Of a DNA stretch of 64,000 nucleotides, positions 16,246 through 25,464 are shown piece by piece (within the stretch, counting starts at the first letter, position 1; each line of letters starts with the position of its first letter). The notes beneath the pieces are model-generated. The model saw nothing but the letters and a program-made list of their open reading frames with translations. It had not been told where the DNA came from and searched no databases. A program made the translations under genes and the position numbers. The DNA is taken from the NCBI GenBank assembly GCA_965242685.1, contig OZ251487.1, positions 1,612,001-1,676,000 on the forward strand, read 5' to 3'. The DNA comes from G965215055 sp965242685 (GTDB lineage Bacteria; Pseudomonadota; Gammaproteobacteria; UBA4575).

Positions 16246-18657
16246 CTAAATGTCTATGTTCGCCGCAGCCAGTGCATTTTTCTCAATAAAGTCCCGACGA
16301 GGTTCAACTTGATCTCCCATCAAGGTTGTAAACATCTCATCCGCCGCCACGGCATCTTCTATGTTCACTTGCATCAATCGACGCGAGTCTGGGTTCATGG
16401 TTGTCTCCCAAAGTTGCTCTGGGTTCATTTCACCAAGCCCTTTATATCGCTGTATGACCAGCCCTTGCCTGACGTCCTGCATAAGCCAAGACATTATTTC
16501 TACAAGACTTTCCGATACAACTTTGCGATCTCCCCGTTGCACGAAAGCCCCTTCTTCAAGTAACCCATCAAATTGCTCTGCAAGCTGGCGGAGTAACTGA
16601 AAATCGGCAGATATAAAAAAGTCTTCGGGAAAAACATCATCCCTGTCCAGCCCATTCGCCTGTTTTACAAACACCAACTGAAAAGGGATATCTTGCCAAT
16701 CTTCTCGAACGGAATAGCTAACGTCTGTCGTTTCCCGATGATTAAGCCGACCCGCGAGCTGGTGGCACCACTTACTCAACTTCTCTCGAGAAGCCTTGTC
16801 CTCAAGCGAATTTAGTTTGGGGGCAGGTGTGAGCAGCATTTCCATCAGTATATCGTACTCATGTGTACGGCTTAATCTTCGGAGCGTAGACATCGCTGTA
16901 AGATAGTCTTCGCCCAATTCTTCCAATTTACTGCCGGGTAGGGGTGTGGCATTGTCTTTAATATATAGGGAAGCATCTTCTATCGCTTGGTATAACAACT
17001 TCGTTTCCAGCTCGACGTCATCTTTTATATATTGCTCCCATTTGCCCTTTTTGATCTTATATAACGGTGGTTGCCCTATATACACATGTCCCCGTTCGAT
17101 AAGCTCTGGCATCTGCCGATAAAAAAATGTCAACAGCAATGAACGTATATGAGATCCGTCCACATCTGCATCGGTCATAATAATAATTCGATGATACCGA
17201 AGTTTATCAACATCAAACTCATCCTTGCCAATACCACAGGCCAAGGCCTTAATAATTGCACCAACTTCTGCAGAGGAAAGTATTTTGTCAAAACGCGCTC
17301 TTTCCGCGTTTAATATTTTTCCCTTTAAGGGAAGAATTGCCTGTGTATGACGATTGCGCCCTTGTTTAGCGGAACCCCCTGCAGAATCTCCCTCTACCAA
17401 GAACAGCTCGGATAAAGAGGGGTCTCTTTCTTGACAGTCGGCCAATTTACCGGGTAGGCCTGCAACATCCAAGGCACCTTTACGGTATGTCATCTCTCTC
17501 GCCTTTCGTGCCGCCGCGCGCGCGCGCGCTGCATTTACTATTTTTTCGACAATTGCTTTAGCCTCAACAGGATTTTCCAACAGGAAATCCTGCATGTGCT
17601 CTAACAGGGCAGGCTCTACTATGCCTTTTATTTCGGAAGAGACCAGCTTTTCTTTGGTTTGAGAAGAAAATTTTGGGTCGGGTAGCTTGACAGATAAAAC
17701 CGCAGCAAGTCCTTCACGTATGTCATCTCCCTCAACGATAATTTTATGCTTTTTGATAATGCCTTGCTTTTCCATGTATTGGTTCAGCGAACGGGTAAGT
17801 GCACTACGTAGCCCGGTAAGGTGGGTGCCGCCATCGCGTTGCGGAATATTATTGGTAAAGCAAAAAACGCTTTCCTGATAGGAGTCATTCCACTGCAGTG
17901 CTGCCTCAATAAAAACAGACCCTATCTCCTTTTTCACATAGACAACGCTTGCGTGTAGCGGCGACCTTTTGGCGCCAAGGTGTTCAATAAAGGCACGAAT
18001 ACCCCCACTGTATTTAAAAGTATCACTTCTTGCTCGGCGCTCATCCCTCAAGGTAATACACACACCAGAGTTTAGAAAGGACATCTCACGAAGCCTTTTT
18101 GCCAGCACATCATAGTGAATCTCGGTGTTATTATTAAAAGTAGTTGGATTGGGAGAAAAGTGGATAACTGTCCCTGTTTTATCGGTTTTACATACCTTTT
18201 TGAGAGAATGCTGCGGCTCTCCATTCCTATATTCTTGCCTGTAGCAATAACCTTCTCTATTCACCGTCAGGACAAGCTGAGCAGATAAAGCGTTAACTAC
18301 AGAGAGACCTACACCATGTAACCCACCAGAGACTTTATAAGAATTATCGTCGAATTTCCCACCAGCATGCAGCGTTGTCATAATAACTTCTGCCGCTGAA
18401 CGACCCTCTTCCTTGTGTATGCCCACTGGGATCCCACGACCATTGTCAAGAACAGTCACTGAATTATCCGGATGGATGCTTACTTGTATGTCTGAACAGT
18501 GGCCTGCTAAGGCCTCATCAATTGAGTTATCTACCACTTCAAAAACCATGTGGTGTAAGCCAGTGCCGTCACCAATATCCCCAATGTACATTCCAGGGTG
18601 TTTACGAACGGCCTCAAGCCCTTTTAGAACCTTTATGTTCGCAGAGTCGTAAGACAT
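16246..18657 (-). CDS. gyrB: DNA gyrase subunit B
   Basis: GyrB is the ATPase subunit of gyrase, which introduces negative supercoils. The 803-residue protein has the GHKL ATPase domain (EVVDNSIDEALAGH, DNGRGIPVG, GGLHGVGLSVVNALS), the transducer domain, and the TOPRIM domain (LVEGDSAGGSAKQGRNR; IMTDADVDGSHI). The C-terminal tail has the QRYKGLGEMNPEQLWETTM segment. The length of about 800 matches the gammaproteobacterial form. recF, normally directly upstream, is absent; a 186-base spacer with parS site 2 separates it from dnaN. Confidence 0.98.
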   Translation of the reverse strand: MSYDSANIKVLKGLEAVRKHPGMYIGDIGDGTGLHHMVFEVVDNSIDEALAGHCSDIQVSIHPDNSVTVLDNGRGIPVGIHKEEGRSAAEVIMTTLHAGGKFDDNSYKVSGGLHGVGLSVVNALSAQLVLTVNREGYCYRQEYRNGEPQHSLKKVCKTDKTGTVIHFSPNPTTFNNNTEIHYDVLAKRLREMSFLNSGVCITLRDERRARSDTFKYSGGIRAFIEHLGAKRSPLHASVVYVKKEIGSVFIEAALQWNDSYQESVFCFTNNIPQRDGGTHLTGLRSALTRSLNQYMEKQGIIKKHKIIVEGDDIREGLAAVLSVKLPDPKFSSQTKEKLVSSEIKGIVEPALLEHMQDFLLENPVEAKAIVEKIVNAARARAAARKAREMTYRKGALDVAGLPGKLADCQERDPSLSELFLVEGDSAGGSAKQGRNRHTQAILPLKGKILNAERARFDKILSSAEVGAIIKALACGIGKDEFDVDKLRYHRIIIMTDADVDGSHIRSLLLTFFYRQMPELIERGHVYIGQPPLYKIKKGKWEQYIKDDVELETKLLYQAIEDASLYIKDNATPLPGSKLEELGEDYLTAMSTLRRLSRTHEYDILMEMLLTPAPKLNSLEDKASREKLSKWCHQLAGRLNHRETTDVSYSVREDWQDIPFQLVFVKQANGLDRDDVFPEDFFISADFQLLRQLAEQFDGLLEEGAFVQRGDRKVVSESLVEIMSWLMQDVRQGLVIQRYKGLGEMNPEQLWETTMNPDSRRLMQVNIEDAVAADEMFTTLMGDQVEPRRDFIEKNALAAANIDI

Positions 18658-18682
18658 AATGAAATTACTTACCTAGCTTATC

Positions 18683-18698
18683 TGTTTCACGTGAAACA
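18683..18698. promoter_or_regulatory. parS: parS centromere site 2
   Basis: A second perfect TGTTTCACGTGAAACA, located 25 bases upstream of the gyrB start codon and therefore probably inside or next to the gyrB promoter. ParB spreading could influence gyrB expression, which is inference. Confidence 0.95.
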
Positions 18699-18760
18699 CT
18701 TCACCTCTTCCTAGAGGAAGGAAGCCTTTTCAAGTTAATATTCACAGCCGTTAGTTCGAG

Positions 18761-18777
18761 ATATCTTTCAAAGATAT
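18761..18777. repeat. Perfect inverted repeat between dnaN and gyrB
   Basis: ATATCTTT-C-AAAGATAT is a perfect 8-base inverted repeat with a one-base centre. It lies downstream of dnaN and upstream of gyrB. The centre is too tight for a normal hairpin terminator, so a protein operator is more likely. Which protein is unknown. Confidence 0.4.
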
Positions 18778-18843
18778 AAAGGTCGCGCTCTTTAAGAATC
18801 TATGTTTAGCTTATAAATGGGAATATCTACAGGTAAACGAGCA

Positions 18844-19983
18844 CTATAGTCGCATAGGCATTATTACATACTGGTTTCTTTCTTCAGATTCTGTTGACGA
18901 ACTTTCCTCTGGTGACCTGGGAAGAAGCAAAACGCTGCTATTCGCATCCCGGATGAAAATTTCCACATCCTTGGATTCCAACACATCTAAGACATCAAGC
19001 AGGTATGAAACATTAAACCCAACTTCAAGCTTCTCTCCCTTGTAGTCAACTTTCATGTATTCCTCTGCTTCTTCCTGCTCCAAATTGTGTGCTTGAACCT
19101 GTAGAGAATCATTGTCTAAGATAAGCCTGACCCCCCTATTACCAGCAGATAAAATTGACACTCTGGAAAGAACTTGTTTCAGAGGAGCTCTTCCCACAAC
19201 TAAACAATTCCCCTCTTTATTCGGCAATACCCGTTGATAATCCGGGAATTCACCTGCTACCAAACTTGATGTAAGTTGGACATCAGAGAGCAACACCCGA
19301 AATTGATTTTTGCAAAAGGAGAGATTTACAGTTTGTTCATCATCGAAATCTAGTAGTTTTTTTACCTCATGTACTCCCTTTCGAGGAAGGATGATTTTTT
19401 TTGTTTCTTTTATGTCTGATGTGTGGTTGATCTGCGATAAGGCGAGGCGATGACCATCTGTGGCGATTGTTCTGATTTGGTTTTCACCTATTTCTAACAG
19501 CAATCCATTCAAATGAGGTCGAAAGTCTTCCTTTGCCATGGCAAAGGAAGACTTTTCTATAAGTACCCGCAAGTCACTCCGAGGGATAGAAATACTTTCC
19601 CCTGAGGTTTCAAAATTCTTAGCTATCGGAAATTCTTCAGCAGATAATGAAGCAAGTAAAAACCGGCTATTTTTCCCAGACTTGATTTCAATTTTATCAT
19701 TGTCAGCAATGGTAAATTCTATCTCCGAATTTTCGGGTAATGAATGGCATATATCCAAAAGTTTTTGTGCAGGAAGAGTTATTTTCCCATCAAAAGTATT
19801 ACTCGGTTTTTCGAGAGCTGCGATAATCTCGATTTCAAGGTCTGTAGAAGTTATGGAAACCTTCTCAGGGGAGCTTGTTATAAGAATGTGGTTTAACATG
19901 GGTGTAGTTTGCTTTCGCTCGACGGCACCGATGACTTTTTGAAGTGGTCTTAGGATTTGTTCACGAGAAAAATATAATTTCAT
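18844..19983 (-). CDS. dnaN: DNA polymerase III beta sliding clamp
   Basis: DnaN forms the dimeric ring that tethers polymerase III to DNA. The 379-residue protein has the three clamp repeats, with landmarks LQKVIGAVERKQTTPMLNHI, ATDGHRLALSQI and GEFPDYQRVLP. The C-terminus ends with the conserved YVIMPMRL. The usual length is about 366, so there is a small insertion near residues 355-370 (PRSPEESSSTESEER). It follows dnaA on the same strand after 139 bases of very AT-rich sequence. Confidence 0.97.
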   Translation of the reverse strand: MKLYFSREQILRPLQKVIGAVERKQTTPMLNHILITSSPEKVSITSTDLEIEIIAALEKPSNTFDGKITLPAQKLLDICHSLPENSEIEFTIADNDKIEIKSGKNSRFLLASLSAEEFPIAKNFETSGESISIPRSDLRVLIEKSSFAMAKEDFRPHLNGLLLEIGENQIRTIATDGHRLALSQINHTSDIKETKKIILPRKGVHEVKKLLDFDDEQTVNLSFCKNQFRVLLSDVQLTSSLVAGEFPDYQRVLPNKEGNCLVVGRAPLKQVLSRVSILSAGNRGVRLILDNDSLQVQAHNLEQEEAEEYMKVDYKGEKLEVGFNVSYLLDVLDVLESKDVEIFIRDANSSVLLLPRSPEESSSTESEERNQYVIMPMRL

Positions 19984-20122
19984 TTCTAGATATCTCTTTA
20001 AATTTTAAATGAGTTTCTTTGTGGAAAACTCATAATTTTTCTTTCTTTTTAAATGCTTTTACAAATTATCCTTTTTAATTTTTCTTTTACTTTTCTTTTA
20101 TCAAACTCTTATTTACAAATTA
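19984..20122. other. Very AT-rich dnaA-dnaN spacer, candidate unwinding region
   Basis: Bases 20029-20122 are almost entirely A and T with long T-rich runs, as expected for a DNA unwinding element. TGTGGAAAA at 20020-20028 is one base from the DnaA box complement TGTGGATAA. It may be part of oriC or simply an AT-rich promoter region for dnaN. Confidence 0.35.
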
Positions 20123-21451
20123 TTAACTGTTTAGCTCTTGGACCAATCTAGTGTAGTCATCTTTTATTTGTTGGTTTTTTTTACATAAATCTTTGATTTT
20201 TCTATTGGCATGTAAAACTGTCGTATGATCGCGTCCACCAAAGGCATCCCCAATTTCGGGTAGGCTGTGGTTCGTTAGCTCCTTTGCTAGTGCCATACCT
20301 ATTTGTCTTGGCCGAGTAATGGAACGGTTGCGTCGCGGGGATAAGAGGTCGGAAACTCGCAATTTATAATATGTGGCTACTTTCTTTTGAATATTTTCTA
20401 TAGAAAGGGATCGCTTCTGTAAAGCTAATAGATCATTTAAGGCATGTTTTGCAGATTCAATAGTAATATCGGAATGGTTGTATTGAGTGCTGGCTACTAC
20501 CCGATGCAGTGCTCCCTCCAACTCTCGAATATTGGAGCGAATCCGCTTGCAGATGAAAAAGGCTACATCCGAGGGAATTTCGACGTTCATTTGTGAGGCC
20601 TTGCTTTTTATTATAGCAACTCGTGTCTCTAGGTCAGGGGGGTCTATTGTTTGTGTCAGACCCCAGCCGAAACGTGATTTTAATCTTTCCTCCAGCCCTT
20701 CTACCTCTTTGGGATAGCGGTCACAAGATAGAATAATTTGTTTTCTGTTTTCTACTAGGGTGTTGAAAGTGTGGAAGAATTCTTCTTGGGATCTTCTCTT
20801 TTCTGCAAGAAATTGAATGTCGTCAACCAGTAGTGCACTTGTGGAACGGTAGCGTTGCTTAAACTCGTTAATTGTATTGTGTTGTAAAGCCCTGACCATT
20901 TCAGTGACGAAACGTTCTGAGTGTAGATAAATAATCTTCATTGAAGGGTTTTTCTCTCGCATTAGGTTACCAGTTGCGTGTAGTAGGTGTGTCTTACCAA
21001 GTCCGACGCCCCCGTAGATGAAAAGGGGGTTATAGGCTTCACCTGGATGGTTTGCTACTTGCATAGCAGTAGCCTTTGGGAGTTGATTTGATTTGCCTTC
21101 GATAAAGATGTCGAAGGTCAGTTTTGGATTAAGATTGTGAGAGATATTGTTTCCTTTCTCTGGTTGAAGCGCCTCGTTTGGTTTCTTTGTAACGTCATGC
21201 TCATTACTACCGATCCTCAGCGAGATGTGATCAGGTGTGATTTTTCCTGTTGCGAGGACGATTTCGTGAATGCGTGGTAGAAAGTGTTTTTTTACTTGGT
21301 CTAGAACGAAATGGTTGGGTGCAAGTAATGTTAGTCTTCCATTACCTCCAATGGCGTGCAAAGGACGAATCCAAGTGTTAAGCTGCTGTTCGGGTATTTC
21401 CGTTTCGAGTTGATTTAAACATGTTTTCCAAAGGATAGAGGGAGTGGTCAC
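20123..21451 (-). CDS. dnaA: Chromosomal replication initiator DnaA
   Basis: DnaA binds oriC and melts it to start replication. The 442-residue protein has domain I (WKTCLNQLETEIPEQQLNTWI), a short domain II, the AAA+ domain with Walker A GGVGLGKTHLLHA and Walker B LLVDDIQFLAEK, and the domain IV DNA-binding signature GGRDHTTVLHANRKI. It is divergent from rpmH, as in most proteobacteria. Confidence 0.98.
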   Translation of the reverse strand: MTTPSILWKTCLNQLETEIPEQQLNTWIRPLHAIGGNGRLTLLAPNHFVLDQVKKHFLPRIHEIVLATGKITPDHISLRIGSNEHDVTKKPNEALQPEKGNNISHNLNPKLTFDIFIEGKSNQLPKATAMQVANHPGEAYNPLFIYGGVGLGKTHLLHATGNLMREKNPSMKIIYLHSERFVTEMVRALQHNTINEFKQRYRSTSALLVDDIQFLAEKRRSQEEFFHTFNTLVENRKQIILSCDRYPKEVEGLEERLKSRFGWGLTQTIDPPDLETRVAIIKSKASQMNVEIPSDVAFFICKRIRSNIRELEGALHRVVASTQYNHSDITIESAKHALNDLLALQKRSLSIENIQKKVATYYKLRVSDLLSPRRNRSITRPRQIGMALAKELTNHSLPEIGDAFGGRDHTTVLHANRKIKDLCKKNQQIKDDYTRLVQELNS

Positions 21452-21659
21452 TTCATCGGACTCCCAGTTTTTTTATTGTAGGTAACGAATGAGGACATGG
21501 GGGAGCTAGTTTATCTGGGAACAATTCGGTTATCCACCATTTAATCTTAATCGGCTCGTTTCTTGTAATGAATAAACGTTGACAAATGTAAGAAGCATAA
21601 TTATTTTGTGCATATTATCAGATTGTCACTCTAAATGCTTGAAGAGAGAGTAGACCCAC
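21452..21659. other. oriC: dnaA-rpmH intergenic region, candidate oriC
   Basis: The 208-base gap between divergent dnaA and rpmH is where many gammaproteobacteria have oriC, and gene orientation flips here. It contains TTATCCACC at 21530-21538, one base from the DnaA box, and an AT-rich part (about 21540-21620). I see no dense cluster of DnaA boxes, so the assignment is tentative. It must also contain the dnaA and rpmH promoters. Confidence 0.45.
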
Positions 21660-21794
21660 ATGAAACGGACGTATCAACCCAGTAACGTGAAGCGCGCACG
21701 TAAGTACGGCTTCAGGGCAAGAATGAGGACGAAGGGTGGTCGTGCGATAATCAACGCTCGGCGGGCGCGAGGTCGCGCTCGGATATGCCCGTAA
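21660..21794 (+). CDS. rpmH: 50S ribosomal protein L34
   Basis: A 44-residue, highly basic protein starting MKRTYQPSNVKRARKYGFRA and continuing with the family motif RMRTKGGRAI. It is bL34 of the large ribosomal subunit. The start is the ATG at 21660. It is the first gene of the plus-strand rpmH-rnpA-yidD-yidC run and is followed after 4 bases by rnpA. Confidence 0.96.
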   Translation: MKRTYQPSNVKRARKYGFRARMRTKGGRAIINARRARGRARICP

Positions 21795-21798
21795 GTTA

Positions 21799-22173
21799 TT
21801 GTCTGCGGTAGACCGATCTTTCACCTCGAGAGAGAGGCTGCATACAGCAAGTCAAATTCAACGTGTTTTTGATCAACCTGAGAGACGAAGGAACGGGTTT
21901 TTCACGGTGTTATCGAGGGAAAACTCGGTATTTTACCCCCGTATGGGAAGGATCGTCGCGAGAAAAAATGTAAAGCGGGCCGTTGACCGTAACGCAATAA
22001 AGCGCATCATTAGGGAGAGCTTTCGCTCACACAAAGCACTGCTTCCTGCCAAGGACTTTGTAGTAATCTTAAACCAACCCATTGTATTCATACAACATGG
22101 CAAATTGCGGCAACAGATAACCAACCTCTGGAAATCGTTTACTACAGTATGCAGTCAATCATCGCCAAGCTGA
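21799..22173 (+). CDS. rnpA: Ribonuclease P protein component
   Basis: RnpA is the protein cofactor of RNase P, which matures tRNA 5' ends. The 124-residue basic protein has the family RNR motif as VKRAVDRNAIKRIIRESFRSH (about 59-79), with R-x-x-x-K-R-x-x-R arrangement, and the opening SFTSRERLHTASQIQRVF. The start is a TTG at 21799, 4 bases after the rpmH stop. It overlaps yidD by 25 bases. Confidence 0.93.
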   Translation: MSAVDRSFTSRERLHTASQIQRVFDQPERRRNGFFTVLSRENSVFYPRMGRIVARKNVKRAVDRNAIKRIIRESFRSHKALLPAKDFVVILNQPIVFIQHGKLRQQITNLWKSFTTVCSQSSPS

Positions 22174-22388
22174 TAATTACGACTATTAAAGTATATCGCC
22201 TTATTCTGAGTCCATGGTTGGGACACCATTGCCGATTCCATCCAACCTGTTCCATATATGCTATCGAAGCCATACAAAAACACGGCGTGTCTCGCGGTGG
22301 CTGGTTAGCAGTGAAACGCCTTTCTCGTTGTCATCCTTGGCACGAAGGCGGCATGGACCCCGTACCAGAAGAACCGAACCATGGTTAA
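22149..22388 (+). CDS. yidD: Membrane protein insertion efficiency factor YidD
   Basis: A 79-residue protein with the family signature YRLILSPWLGHHCRFHPTCS and YAIEAIQKHG...GGWLAVKRLSRCHPWHEGG. YidD is a small inner-membrane-associated protein that helps YidC-dependent insertion. It starts inside rnpA and overlaps the start of yidC by 8 bases, the standard arrangement. Confidence 0.95.
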   Translation: MQSIIAKLIITTIKVYRLILSPWLGHHCRFHPTCSIYAIEAIQKHGVSRGGWLAVKRLSRCHPWHEGGMDPVPEEPNHG

Positions 22389-24057
22389 TCAGAGGATCTT
22401 TTTATATTTAGCATTGGCATTCGTGCTATACATGATCTGGTTGACTTGGCAAAGGGAACAAGTGCTGCAATCCGCACCGCCGCAGACGGTGGAACAGCAA
22501 GAAGCCATTAAAGATGGCACACGGGCGAACGCACAGGACCTCCCGGACATTGCAGAATCCAGCACCAGGCAGCAGACGGAGGAGCAAGCGATTAATGCCA
22601 CATCGAAGAGCCGACGAATACATGTAAGCACGGACGTATTGGAAGTTATGATCGACACCCGTGGGGGTGACGTGCGGCAAGTGGACTTACCTACCTACCC
22701 GATTTCCTTGGAGAGAAGAGATGAGCCTTTTCGACTGTTGAGAAGCGATAGCCTCACCTATATTGCCCAGTCCGGGCTGCGACATGATAAGGTTGATGGT
22801 AAGCAAGCCGATATCGCCATGGCACCGACGCACCATGACATATATATGGCGGAAAAAGACAGTTACACATTAGAAGAAGGACAAGACAGTGTGGAGGTTA
22901 CGCTCACTTGGTTTGGTAACAACGGTATTCGGGTAGAGAAAGTCTTTACCTTCTATCGTGACTCGTTTGTGTTTGACGTAACGCACCGAGTGATCAACCA
23001 GGGGGCGGAAACCTGGACGGGGCGTCAGTATCAGCAGTTGCGGCATAGTTCCATTTCGGAAAACCGAAGCTGGCTACGCCTACCAACGTATACCGGCACA
23101 GCCTATTACGACGGTGCTTACCACAAACACTCTTTCAACGATGTGGGAGAAGATCCGATCAGCCAGCGCGTAACGGGTGGCTGGGTTGCCATGCTACAGC
23201 ATTACTTTGTCTCCGCCTGGATACCAGGTCCTAAAGAAGAAACCCGTTTCTACAGCAAGGAAGTCAAAGCGGCCGGGGAGCGGCAATATCTGATCGGTAC
23301 CCTGTCTTTGGCAAAGATGGTCCCGCCGGGTGGCAGCGTAGAATTTACCAGGCAATTGTATGTTGGGCCTAAGTTACAAAACAGGCTGAAAAAAATAACG
23401 GAGGGTTTGGACCTCAGTGTTGACTACGGCATGTTTTCGATATTGTCAAAGCCGTTGTTTTGGTTGCTGGAATGGTTTTACAAGCTGGCGGGAAACTGGG
23501 GGGTAGCGATTATCCTTATCACTGTGGTCGTTAAACTTGTGTTTTATAAGTTATCGGAAGCTAGTTACAAGTCAATGGCTCGCATGCGCAAGATCCAACC
23601 CAGGTTTCAGGCGTTGCGCGAGCGCTATGCGGATGACAAGCAAAAAATGAATCAGGCAGTAATGCAAATGTACAAGAAGGAGAAAATAAATCCACTTGGA
23701 GGGTGTTTACCGATTCTGGTGCAGATGCCCGTATTCTTGGCGTTGTATTGGGTGTTGGTAGAGAGCGTCGAGTTGCGACAGGCCCCGTTCATGCTTTGGA
23801 TCAACGATCTTTCTATTCGCGACCCTGTTTTTGTGTTGCCGCTACTGATGGGCGCCAGCATGTATATCCAGTTCAAATTAAACCCTACCCCGCCGGACCC
23901 AATGCAAGCCAAGATATTTGCCATGATGCCCATAATGATGACGGTCTTCATGGCCTTTTTCCCGGCCGGGCTGGTATTGTACTGGTTGATGAACAACATC
24001 TTGTCTATTGCGCAGCAATACGTAATCACAAGGCGTATAGAGAAGGCTGCATATTAA
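22381..24057 (+). CDS. yidC: Membrane protein insertase YidC
   Basis: YidC inserts and folds inner-membrane proteins, alone or with Sec. The 558-residue protein has an N-terminal anchor (residues about 5-20), a large periplasmic beta-domain, and the conserved C-terminal core of five membrane segments. Landmarks are GNWGVAIILITVVVKLVFYKLSEASYKSMARMRK, NPLGGCLPILVQMPVFLALYW and FPAGLVLYWLMNNILSIAQQ. The length matches the gammaproteobacterial form. Confidence 0.98.
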   Translation: MVNQRIFLYLALAFVLYMIWLTWQREQVLQSAPPQTVEQQEAIKDGTRANAQDLPDIAESSTRQQTEEQAINATSKSRRIHVSTDVLEVMIDTRGGDVRQVDLPTYPISLERRDEPFRLLRSDSLTYIAQSGLRHDKVDGKQADIAMAPTHHDIYMAEKDSYTLEEGQDSVEVTLTWFGNNGIRVEKVFTFYRDSFVFDVTHRVINQGAETWTGRQYQQLRHSSISENRSWLRLPTYTGTAYYDGAYHKHSFNDVGEDPISQRVTGGWVAMLQHYFVSAWIPGPKEETRFYSKEVKAAGERQYLIGTLSLAKMVPPGGSVEFTRQLYVGPKLQNRLKKITEGLDLSVDYGMFSILSKPLFWLLEWFYKLAGNWGVAIILITVVVKLVFYKLSEASYKSMARMRKIQPRFQALRERYADDKQKMNQAVMQMYKKEKINPLGGCLPILVQMPVFLALYWVLVESVELRQAPFMLWINDLSIRDPVFVLPLLMGASMYIQFKLNPTPPDPMQAKIFAMMPIMMTVFMAFFPAGLVLYWLMNNILSIAQQYVITRRIEKAAY

Positions 24058-24090
24058 CCCTGAGCAATTCTGCTTTGAAGGGCGCGTATC

Positions 24091-25419
24091 TTGGTGCAAC
24101 AACAAGGTGAGCCCATATGTGCGCTGGCGACCCCGCCCGGCCGGGGTGCATTGTCGATAGTGCGATTATCCGGTGAAGGGGCTTTGGACGTCGCGGTTAA
24201 AATCACGCACAAAGCACTTCCTATACGCAAGGCAAGCCACACGAGATTTTACGATAGTCGGGGCGAAATCATTGATCAAGGCATCGCCATTTATTTTCAA
24301 ACCCCCGCCTCGTTTACAGGCGAAGATCTGGTTGAATTTCACTGCCATGGCAGTCCGGTCGTATCCGGCGTACTGCTTAAGACCCTTTGCGCAAGCGGTG
24401 CGCGTCTTGCCACACCCGGGGAATTTAGCTTACGCGCTTTTGTGAATAACAAAATCGACTTACTCCAAGCCGAGGCGATCGCCGATCTCATCAACAGCAC
24501 TACCGAACAAGGGGCACGAGCGGCGGCACGCTCCATGCAGGGCGCCTTCTCGGTGCGCGTGCAGGAAGTGCTGGTCAGATTGATTCAAATACGTACCGAG
24601 CTAGAGGCTCGGCTTGACTTTCCCGATGAAGAGATAGACGAGCAATCACGCGGACGGATGGACATGGGACTCGCTGAACTCGAGCTTGTATTGGCAGAGT
24701 TGTTACGGCTTGCCGAACAGGGAGAACGCCTGCAAACCGGTGTCACCGTTGCTATAGGAGGCAGGCCTAATGTCGGCAAGTCAAGCTTGCTAAATGCATT
24801 GGCACAAAGCGACGTTGCAATCGTCACCGAAATACCGGGCACCACTCGGGACACCCTTACCGCGGATATCGACGTCCGGGGGATGCCGGTACGGTTGGTC
24901 GATACTGCGGGTATGCGCAGCACGAAAAACACAGTTGAAAAGAAAGGTATTGAACGTGCCAGACGTGTCTTTTCGCAAGCGGATATTATCCTGTGGGTGC
25001 GCGACGTTTCACAGGAAGAACATGCCCCCCCAAATGAGGTGGACGTAACCAAGGTTATTTACGTGTGCAACAAAATTGACTTAGGTAATTATCCACCCGT
25101 CACAGAAAAAAATCGGGTCTATCTATCTGCTAAAACGGGTGAGGGCATACAAAATTTGATGGCCATGCTTTCTGCACGGCTATTCAGCCAACAGTCCGGC
25201 GACACCCTTTTTCTCGCCCGTCGCCGGCATTTGATTGCGCTGCAACGGGTGCATGAAAACATAAAAGCGGCGCGCCAATGTGTGCGCCTGTCCGCGGGAC
25301 TTGAATTGATTGCCGAAGAGTTGCGATGCGCGCAGCAATTTCTGGGAGAAATTAGTGGTGAGTTTACCGCCGATGACCTGCTCGGTAGAATCTTCAGTGA
25401 GTTTTGTATGGGTAAATAG
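24091..25419 (+). CDS. mnmE: tRNA modification GTPase MnmE
   Basis: MnmE works with MnmG to place the carboxymethylaminomethyl group on U34 of certain tRNAs. The 442-residue product has the N-terminal folate-binding domain (LATPPGRGALSIVRLSG; FTGEDLVEFHCHGSP), a GTPase domain with GRPNVGKSSLLNAL, TEIPGTTRDTL, DTAG and NKID, and the C-terminal catalytic cysteine motif, here FCMGK instead of the usual FCIGK. The start is TTG 24091 or GTG 24094. mnmG follows after 45 bases. Confidence 0.97.
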   Translation: MVQQQGEPICALATPPGRGALSIVRLSGEGALDVAVKITHKALPIRKASHTRFYDSRGEIIDQGIAIYFQTPASFTGEDLVEFHCHGSPVVSGVLLKTLCASGARLATPGEFSLRAFVNNKIDLLQAEAIADLINSTTEQGARAAARSMQGAFSVRVQEVLVRLIQIRTELEARLDFPDEEIDEQSRGRMDMGLAELELVLAELLRLAEQGERLQTGVTVAIGGRPNVGKSSLLNALAQSDVAIVTEIPGTTRDTLTADIDVRGMPVRLVDTAGMRSTKNTVEKKGIERARRVFSQADIILWVRDVSQEEHAPPNEVDVTKVIYVCNKIDLGNYPPVTEKNRVYLSAKTGEGIQNLMAMLSARLFSQQSGDTLFLARRRHLIALQRVHENIKAARQCVRLSAGLELIAEELRCAQQFLGEISGEFTADDLLGRIFSEFCMGK

Positions 25420-25464
25420 TCGAATCGCAAGCCTTTCTTGGCTAAGATGTAATACCTAAAACCT

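Noticed and set aside
21445..21475. Hairpin plus T-run next to the dnaA start, as a terminator
   Set aside because: The stem is only five base pairs with a 16-base loop, and it would terminate transcription antisense to dnaA with no gene upstream.
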